36,195 bases of DNA from Triparma columacea (taxonomy: Eukaryota > Sar > Bolidophyceae > Parmales > Triparmaceae). A program made the translations under genes and the position numbers. The notes below the pieces were generated by a model. It was given only the letters and a program-made list of their open reading frames with translations, was not told where the DNA came from and did no database searches. The stretch is from the NCBI GenBank assembly GCA_030267965.1, contig BRYA01000413.1:1-36195 (forward strand), in the 5' to 3' direction. Numbering within the stretch: position 1 is the stretch's first letter; the number at the start of each line of letters is the position of its first letter. Below, piece by piece: positions 29,566 through 36,195 of this stretch.

Positions 29566-32444
29566 TCAACAAAAGTCTTTCCTCCTCCTTATCACGGCCT
29601 CCCTCTCTTCCTCCCCCAACCCCCCCCCTTCATCGTACCACCTCTCCAGGTCTCCAATCTTCTCCACCGAAAGCAAGTTAATAGCCTCTTGAACCTGCGG
29701 AGTGAATAGCGAAAAGGGTTAGGATAACGAACGAGAGAGAGAGAGAGAGAGAGAGAGGATTATGGAGGGGAAAGTGCGTATTGTACTCCAACATTTCAGC
29801 AGCTGCTTTGCTCGCCTCTCATCCTCACCTTGTCAAATTCTCTACTAACGAGGATCCCCAACCCTGGCCCAACCCCGAGAACCTTCTCCACGCACCTCAC
29901 GTACTTCGACAGCAACAGAGCCCCCCAATCACCAATCCCCCCCTCATTAACATCCAGAATGGCCTTAAACAAGCAATCCCCCGCTCTTTCACCAATCTTC
30001 TTCATGAGGCAGTGCAGTGGGCCCTCAGAATCGACGTCGTAAGCCCCACAGTCACCAAACGCCCCACCTTCAATCGCCTTCATTAGCAAGCTTCCCCTCA
30101 ACCCTTCCAGCAAAGCCTTCTCTATCCGCCTCTCGTTCTCCAATATGTCGAAATCTTTTTCTTCGAGATCGTAGTCAATCCCACCCACGTACTTCCTCAT
30201 TCTCAAAAAGACCAACGAGTCGTTTTCTCTCAGTTCGAACTCACCCACGCCCTCTCCGTCCACCCCTCCCAACCCCCCCTTGACAATCTTCTCGCACTCT
30301 TCTACCATCCACTGCATGTAATCATCTCCAACTGCCTTCAAACCCTCAACCAAATCACCTTCGAATTCATTATCCTGCAGCACCCCCACCAAGCCCAAAA
30401 TGCCAACCCTGCAACCAGCGATCCCCATGATCTTAACAACCTTCGCAAAGTGCTTATCCTCGTCGCTCTGCAGCCAGTTTTCCGCGACTCCGACAACCCC
30501 CCCCCCCCCGGGCACCGCCCCCTCTTCATCCATATCATCAACCGCGTCCATGAGAGCCGCGGCAAACATCCCCAAGCCCCACCCTCTCCCCCCCCCTTGG
30601 TCACCGTTGGCACCCTCAGTTTTATCCTTCTTTTTCTTCTTCGGAGTGTCCTGCCCCCCCCCCGCCCCTCCACCAGCCCCCTTGGCGCTTTTCTTGCACC
30701 CATCTCCCCTCTCAAGTGCCACCCGAACGACTCCACCTCCATCGTACAGACCCTTAATGAACCTCCCAACATCTATTACAACCTCCTGACATGTGGTGCT
30801 GCAGCAACGCTCCAGAGCCTTCCTGCAAACGTAGAAGGCATCCTCAACGTAGCTTGGACTGTAAACGTTGTCAACAATATTGTAAGGCGTCGCTAATCCC
30901 AACGCGACGCCCAAGCTAAACTTAACATGGAAGCACTCCAGCGTCGTGTACAGCTTGTAGTGCTCCTTGCTCAGCGAACCTAACGCCGACTTTCCATCCT
31001 CATCGTCCTCAATAAACCTTAAATAACGGCAGACGACTTGACACAGGAAGGCAACTTCTTCCAAGAGCGAGTCGAGCTCCCCCAAGTCCTCCCCCCCCTC
31101 ATTCCTTCCCGCCCTCTCTACCCACGCGGAGACGCCCAAGTCAGCCACCATCCACTTGCATACAGTCGCTGCCAAGGTTTGAGCTTCTAGATCGACCTTT
31201 CGAAAGGCCTCTGTGCAGCACTCAAGGAGCCTCCCCCTCGCGACATCCCAGGTTGGCGCCCTTTCTATGCCATCCCTCCAGCTCCTTATTGCACCGAGGA
31301 TGGTCGAGGATTCTCCTAGGATCGTCGCGATTGTGTTAATGTGCGTCTGGCTCGCATCTTCCCCCTCCTCGGCGTCCAGGCTGTCCACCCTACTCCTAGC
31401 GTTCATTTTCATTCTCGTCCTGACGGCCGTCAAAGCCTTGAGCGAACCCTTGCTCCTGTCTTGGACGCATCGCAGGAGAAAGTTCGAGTAGATTTCTATA
31501 GACGAGGGAGAAAAGGTTCCCTCAGACGGGATACTGCAATACATTTCAATGAGCTGGGCGGCCCCTGCCTCAAAATTCTTATCCATGGTAACCTTGTTTG
31601 CCCCACACACCAACTCCAATGCAACCTTGACAATTTCAGCGCCCTTTTCGCAGCAATTATTTGAAATAAGCGCCTCATCTTCGTCGAGGATCCCCCCGTC
31701 AAGGTCCAAAACAGCGCCAAGCATGGGCTGAGCCTGCTGGATGAAGGAAAACAATGGGTAGGGGTCGAGGGGATTTTCTGAGCAAGGGTCGCGATTCAAC
31801 ATTTCGGTCAGTTCGTCTAGCTGCTGCCGAGCCTGTTCTAATGACATGTAAAAGGACTGAATGGTTGCAGTGGTGTCGATCTCCTTCTTAGGCGGGGGGG
31901 GAGGAGGGGGGGAGAGGGGGCTAGGTGTGGTCATTTGGAGTGGTTCAGTCGTTGATTTTTCACTCGATGAGACAATCGCAGCTGTACCAGGCCGATGACA
32001 AGTTACGCTAGCGTTCACTGTGACAGCAGGTTTGGCGACGACGGGAGAGGCCGCCTTGGGCTCTTCTGACCCAGGCCTTGATTGTTGCCTTGCTTGTTCC
32101 TCGCACGAAAAAGTTTCGATCGCCCCTCTCCCCCCTTTATTATCAGCCCTCATCCCCACTTCCACCACATTCTTAGAGAACGTAGGTTCATTCTTATCGA
32201 AAGCCTCCTCTTTGACAACCTCCCTTCCCTCGAGCCTGTGGGATTTCTGATTTTCCCTAACAGGAGGCGTTGTGGTTGTTATAGTATCTTGCGTCTTACT
32301 ATTGGTACTCAAAGGGGGAGGTGGCATAGAAAATATCGGCGGAGGAGGCAGAGCTACACGAACAAAAGATGAATTAGCAGGTTTCGGGACATCCTTTTCA
32401 GAGGGGGGGGATATATTTGTAGATAAAGGAGGAGGAGGAAGCAT
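29566..32444 (-). CDS. COG4: Conserved oligomeric Golgi complex subunit 4
   Basis: Two exons, 32444-29829 and 29694-29566, join in frame to 914 residues. COG is a tether for vesicles recycling within the Golgi, and COG4 binds SNAREs and the Sly1-type SM protein. A Pro-rich, low-complexity head of about 200 residues (several PPPP runs) is unusual for the family. The COG4 core follows. It includes the helix LEQARQQLDELTEMLN, the FEAGAAQLIEMYCSIP block (family: YE-AA-HIHRYL), IEIYSNFLLRCV, the SYVEDAFYVCRKALERCCST block (family: VDDVFYIVKKC), and the C-terminal helix in the second exon (INLLSVEKIGDLERWY, family: ILNLERVTEILDYW). A Lys-rich plus Gly-rich insert (KKKKKDK) interrupts the middle. 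The intron holds a GA microsatellite. The family call rests on ordered short matches. Confidence 0.82.
29732..29757. repeat. GA dinucleotide microsatellite in COG4 intron
   Basis: About 13 GA units lie in the only intron of COG4 (29695-29828). On the transcribed strand this is a CT tract that can serve as part of the polypyrimidine region. Confidence 0.9.
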
Positions 32445-32658
32445 TGTAGTAGCTTTGTAGCTTCTTTAGCTACAGGGGAGGCACGAATACGGTAGTCGAG
32501 TCGCCAAAAAACGTAGATGTGGAGATGGTAAACTTTCTCAATCTGGCTCAAGAAGGCGACTCAATAAAAGCCAAAAGTGGCCACTGTAATAACAATTCTT
32601 CCATTTTCTCAACGTCACGCCCTTTAAAGCGGACTAAAAGCTCAAAAGAGCGCCAACA
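32445..32658. promoter_or_regulatory. Divergent promoter, COG4 / PAF-acetylhydrolase-like
   Basis: A spacer of 214 bp between divergent ATG codons. It contains ATTCTTCCATTTTCTC-type pyrimidine runs and a CCCTTTAAAGCG stretch. No defined element was recognised. Confidence 0.35.
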
Positions 32659-34152
32659 ATGATCCTCTTCTCATGGTGGTTCCCCTGGTGGAAGGCAGAT
32701 CGCGATCTTATTACTCCAATTTGTGGGAACACAGATGGCGTTGTTGGGTCGATAGTAATCAGGTTAGACACCATTGGCACTGAGAGACTCACTGTACACT
32801 CACCATTGGCACTGAACTCACCTTAAACACTGAACTCACCTTCGACACTACACCCGCCTTTGACACTCACAGGAATTCAGTAGGTGCTCCAACTCGAGTT
32901 TTTTATCCAGCAGATCCTTCCTCCGTCAAGGGGAAGAAGCAAACGCCGATGCTGCGTCAGGGCATTTCTATGTTCGTTAGGGGTTACATGATAATGCTCC
33001 TCTCGCAGAGCACGCCAAGCTGGATGGTAACGGGCCTCTTTTGGTTCATTATCCCGTGGTTGTTTACAAACCCTATTGCGTACGCCAAGCTTCCTCGATG
33101 CTTCAACGATGCCGAAGTTAAGAAGGGGGAAATTTACCCCCTCCTCGTGTTTTCTCACGGCCTGTCTGGTACTGGTTGTGAGCATGGCTTGATGGGAGGT
33201 GAGAAAGGGAGAACGAGAGTGTTGAGCTAACACATGAATTCGTAACTGCAAAGAATTAGCCATGACTTTAACCACGCTACACCATACACTGACTACACTA
33301 AATACACCGTTCGCTCGTTGCTCGTCGCAGTAACACTTGCTCTGCGCGGTTACGTCGTTGCCTTTCCTCACCACTCCGACCTGTCATCATCTTTGTGCGA
33401 GTACGTTGACCCCAAGACGAAGGAAACGAAGAGATTGCTTTACAAGCACCCTAACTTTCACAACTACGACACTGAATTAAGGCAGGACCAGGTGGAGTGG
33501 AGGGCAAAGGAGGTCAACGAGGCGAGGGCAATACTGTTGAAGCACCCCCAGCTCGGAAAGGTGAGAGTGTCACTGAGAAGAGACAAGGTGTGGGAGGTAG
33601 TGTCTGTTAAACGTGACGACAAAGATTCACCTCCCCCCCCCCAACACCCCGCAGGTTCTTGACCCGGCCAATGTGGTAGTTGGAGGATTTAGCTTCGGAG
33701 GCTCGACTGCGGGAGAGGTCGCATCGCAGGATGGGGACAAGTACCGCGCGGCGGTGTTTGTCGATGGGTGGTGGAAGGTGAACTTCCCACAGTACGGGAT
33801 TGAGGTCGACCTACCTAAGCGGCTTCACGTGGATAAGATGTTCCTCCCCGTTATTATGTTTTCGTCTTCTGAGATGTACAACATTCCCAACATCAGAGAG
33901 AAGCAGGAGGTCATCAAGTCCCAGTGCCCGAATTCGGACGCCCGGCTCATGGAAGGGACGTGTCACGGGAATTTCATTGACACAACCTATTGGATCCCGT
34001 CCTGCATGTCCAGGTTCGTCAACCTGAGTGGCCAGATGATTCATCCGCACAAGTTCTACGGCAAGTACATTCGCATGGTGGCCGATTTCATGGACAAGCA
34101 ATGTAAGGTTGGGGTTGCTGATGAGAGGGGGGAGAAAGCAGTGCAGGTGTAG
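32659..34152 (+). CDS. PAF-acetylhydrolase-like lipase (group VII phospholipase A2)
   Basis: Four exons: 32659-32762, 32873-33198, 33331-33560 and 33655-34152. They join in frame to 385 residues, close to animal PAF-AH II and PLA2G7 (about 390-440). The enzyme class removes short or oxidised acyl chains from the sn-2 position of phospholipids. The first exon and start of exon 2 give TRVFYPAD, typical of the family's first strand. The oxyanion loop is LLVFSHGLSG and the nucleophile elbow is GFSFGGS. The acid lies in FVDGWW and the histidine in CHGNF. A hydrophobic stretch before the oxyanion loop (WMVTGLFWFIIPWLF) may anchor it to a membrane. No clear signal peptide is present. The last codons and stop lie in an 84-bp tandem duplication. 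Confidence 0.88.
32810..32872. repeat. 18-bp minisatellite ending at a splice acceptor
   Basis: CACTGAACTCACCTTNNN-type units start at 32810, 32828, 32846 and 32864, an exact 18-bp period with increasing divergence. They lie in intron 1 of the PAF-acetylhydrolase-like gene, and the last partial unit supplies the CACAG acceptor. Confidence 0.8.
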
Positions 34153-34290
34153 GGGCTTGTGAAGAGGTTACTCGGGGTGACTTCACAGAGGAGAAGAGAA
34201 GGAGATGAGAGGGGGGAGAAAGCAGTGCAGGTGTAGGGGCTTGTGAAGAGGATACTCGGGGTGACTTCACAGAGGGGAAGAGAAGGAGAT
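34120..34290. repeat. 84-bp tandem duplication across a stop codon
   Basis: Two copies start at 34120 and 34204 and differ by only a few bases. Copy 1 contains the last eleven codons and the TAG of the PAF-acetylhydrolase-like gene plus part of its 3' UTR. Copy 2 repeats the same coding end, stop and UTR downstream, so it is untranslated. It occupies most of the 209-bp spacer before the convergent SMR gene. Confidence 0.92.
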
Positions 34291-34361
34291 AAGCTGTAAT
34301 TAGGACTAACAATCGCAGAGAACCGAGAGACTGCATTTGAATCAAAACTGTATTGACGTGT

Positions 34362-35061
34362 TCACACCAAATAATCCGCCAAATTCAACCCCACGACCCC
34401 TACAATAATACTTAGCAGGCTCACCACCTTTAGCACACTAACCCTCTCCCCAAAGAACATAACGCCGGCGAAGGAAACTGCGGCAGTGCCCAAGGCAGAC
34501 CAAATTGCGTAGGCAGTCGACACAGGGATCTGACCCAGCGACGTTGCAAAAAGGGTCAGGGAAATGTTAAATAAGACCATTGAAACAGTCATTCCCGAGA
34601 ACGAGTTCTTATCCCTGCTCAATTTCAAGTAAGTTGTAGCCAGGATCTGGGGGGAAGGAAAAAGAAGGGGGTTTGGGTGGGAATAAGAACGACGAAAAAT
34701 ACGCAAAGGTTCATTACCTCCACCACCTCCACCACCTCCACCTCCTCACCTCAACGAATATCGCCAACATCAAGGCAGTCCAACACAGCGGCAATGATGC
34801 GTTCACAGCATCGACAAAACTTCGACTATCTACGGAACTTACACCACCATCACCCCCTCTGACGCGAGCGTAGAAATCATTAACCCCAAAATGCCCCAAA
34901 ACCCCACTGTCGACTCGCAATCTTTGCGATCTTTGTGATATTATCCCAATGTTTCCATATTTCCGACGAAATTCCCCACAGTCGACTCCGTCAATAAGAA
35001 TAGATAACCCAATCACACACAACGAAAACGTCGTCGACAACATTTCCCTTTTTTTAGCCAT
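34362..35061 (-). CDS. SMR-family small multidrug transporter with N-terminal leader
   Basis: Two exons, 35061-34750 and 34646-34362, join in frame to 198 residues. The last ~107 residues are a full-length EmrE-type small multidrug resistance protein with four spans. The proton/drug-coupling glutamate of span 1 (AIFVE) is the last codon of exon 1. STAYAIWSALG in span 3 carries the conserved Tyr and Trp, and FFGERVS joins to the last span ending VVGLNLADYLV. Bacterial members export cations or guanidinium as antiparallel dimers. About 90 extra N-terminal residues include a signal-like hydrophobic stretch (TFSLCVIGLSILI) and a basic, Ser/Gly-rich segment, which suggests targeting to the secretory system or a secondary plastid. 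The family is mainly prokaryotic, so ancient transfer is inferred. It is divergent from PDS5 with 69 bp between start codons. Confidence 0.88.
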
Positions 35062-35130
35062 TCCTTGCTCCCTCCGCAGATTTGGCGGAGTTTGTCACCT
35101 GAAATTTGAACTCCTTTCTCACACAAGACT
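35062..35130. promoter_or_regulatory. 69-bp bidirectional promoter with E2F-like site
   Basis: All sequence between the SMR and PDS5 start codons. It contains TTTGGCGG at 35081-35088, which fits the E2F consensus WTTSSCSS, within a small inverted repeat (CTCCGC at 35072-35077, GCGGAG at 35085-35090). PDS5 is a chromosome-cycle gene, so cell-cycle control is plausible. The site call is by eye. Confidence 0.45.
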
Positions 35131-36195
35131 ATGCCTCGTACTAAGGAGCTTCCGGTCCTTAGCTCGGCCTTCCTAGAGGCTGCTACTACCAAGGTTCGTA
35201 TACATAGTTCGTGGAGCGCTGATGTACCCAGGGAGGGTGAAATAGTCCCAATGCCCATGGCGGAGGGAACGCTACTCTTGTCTGGTGTTTCTCCCTGATT
35301 GGGGTCTTTGGTGGATTATGACGTTCTTTATCGGCCACATTTATATACAAGCCCTGCTTTTCATATACGAGCGTGAACGCAAGGTCCTTCTTCAATCAAA
35401 AATGACCTTGACCTCTTTCCCTCTCGAACTGAGGTCCTTTGAGGGTCCAATTAATCCTCTCTCTTACCCTCTCCTCCCCCTTCTTCCGCCCTCTCTAGAC
35501 TGAGATTGTAAAGAAGCTCAAGCAGGTCCACAGTGCTTTGTCTGAGGACGATGTTGAGCCCAACTCTTCCAAATATCCTGGGCTCGATGCTCTATCGGCT
35601 TACCTTGTGAACCCTAAATTGTTGAAGCACAAGGACAAGGAGGTCAGGCTATTCACGAGTCTATGCTGCATGGAGATCTTCTACCTGTATGCTCCTGAGC
35701 CTCCGTGGGACTCTGACGAGATTATCAGGGTTTTCGAGCAGATTATCTCCCAGCTTTCCAACCTTACCCACTGCCACAATACCTCCCAAACGAATTACGC
35801 CATGTACTACCACATCTTGGAGCAGCTGGCTAACGTCAAGATTGGTGTTGTTCTCGTCGAACTCACAAGGCAGGGAGACGAGAATGCTCTTGAGCAGCTT
35901 GCAGGTGAGTTTATTTGCGGCGAGGTGTGGCGCACGTGAGGTGTAACTAATATCTAACATCTCATATTTAATATCCGTTCTAACCCCCCCTCCCCCCCCC
36001 TACCCCCCCTACTCCCCCTACCTCTCACCCACTACCGCAGAGCTCACCCGCACCCTCCTCACCTTGGTCCACAAGGACCACCCCCAGGAGGTCATGAACA
36101 ATGCGGTTGCCGCCATCGCTGCCTGCGTCGACGAATTTGAGAGCACCATCCCCACCCCTCTCCTCGACGAGCTCCTCATGTGCGTCGCCCGTGGA
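35131..36195 (+). CDS. PDS5: Sister chromatid cohesion protein PDS5, N-terminal part
   Basis: Exons 35131-35193, 35499-35904 and 36041-36195 (cut by the window edge on a codon boundary) give 207 residues of an N terminus. PDS5 is a HEAT-repeat cohesin regulator. The signature LLKHKDKEVRLFTSLCCMEI with FYLYAPEPPW matches the conserved start of PDS5 (HKDKDVRL...IFRIYAPEAPY), followed by IIRVFEQII and YHILEQLANVK. The rest of the usual protein, about 1000 further residues, lies outside. Intron 1 (305 bp) uses a GTTCGT donor, unlike the GTGAG or GTAAG of nearly all other introns here, so the first exon is less certain than the others. Confidence 0.92.

Noticed and set aside
1..36195. CRISPR arrays, tRNA or rRNA genes, transposases, viral genes
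   Set aside because: None seen on either strand; repeats present are telomeric, minisatellite or internal gene duplications.

Overview
The window is the left end of a eukaryotic nuclear chromosome. It begins with 11 perfect copies of the C-rich telomere strand (CCCTAA, so a TTAGGG-type telomere), followed by degenerate telomere-proximal repeats and then a gene-dense region. The genes are split by short introns with a very uniform GTGAG-type donor and pyrimidine-rich, often poly-C, acceptor tracts. They lie on both strands with very short spacers. Gene content (START-domain giant, ephrin-receptor-like Cys-rich membrane protein, animal-type sulfite oxidase with cytochrome b5, plant-like alpha/beta hydrolase, SMR transporter) fits a microbial photosynthetic stramenopile such as a Parmales or pelagophyte alga. 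That placement is inference, not proof.

Layout. 1-923: telomere and low-complexity subtelomere. 924-8522 (-): a 2532-residue intronless protein with four START-like repeats and two tandem copies of a multi-spanning membrane module. 9420-16318 (-): a 7-exon gene for a 2109-residue secreted/transmembrane Cys-rich protein with a cytoplasmic WW domain; its sixth intron holds a 26-base assembly gap. 16789-18363 (+): cysteine dioxygenase with an extra N-terminal domain. 18474-20684 (-): sulfite oxidase, convergent with the dioxygenase. 20685-21791: long spacer with an AT-rich island. 21792-22965 (+): ADP/ATP-carrier-like protein with an altered signature. 23020-24108 (-): alpha/beta hydrolase. 24441-25232 (-): NIPA/ZC3HC1-like C3HC zinc finger. 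25578-27194 (+): an eight-span, tetraspanin-like duplicated membrane protein. 27276-28006 (-): REV7/MAD2L2 HORMA protein. 28336-29549 (+): unrecognised coiled-coil protein. 29566-32444 (-): COG4 Golgi tether subunit. 32659-34152 (+): PAF-acetylhydrolase-like lipase. 34362-35061 (-): SMR-family small drug transporter. 35131 to the window end (+): PDS5 cohesin cofactor, cut by the window edge.

How the genes relate. The most coherent group is cysteine dioxygenase beside sulfite oxidase: the first and last enzymes of oxidative cysteine catabolism (cysteine to cysteine sulfinate, then sulfite to sulfate), convergent with 110 bp between stop codons, next to a mitochondrial-type carrier. The remaining genes are mostly single-copy housekeeping genes with no shared pathway that I can see, although REV7 and PDS5 both act on chromosomes. 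Exon structures were assembled by hand from splice motifs, reading frame and family similarity, and every CDS given here closes in frame. No search or RNA evidence was available.
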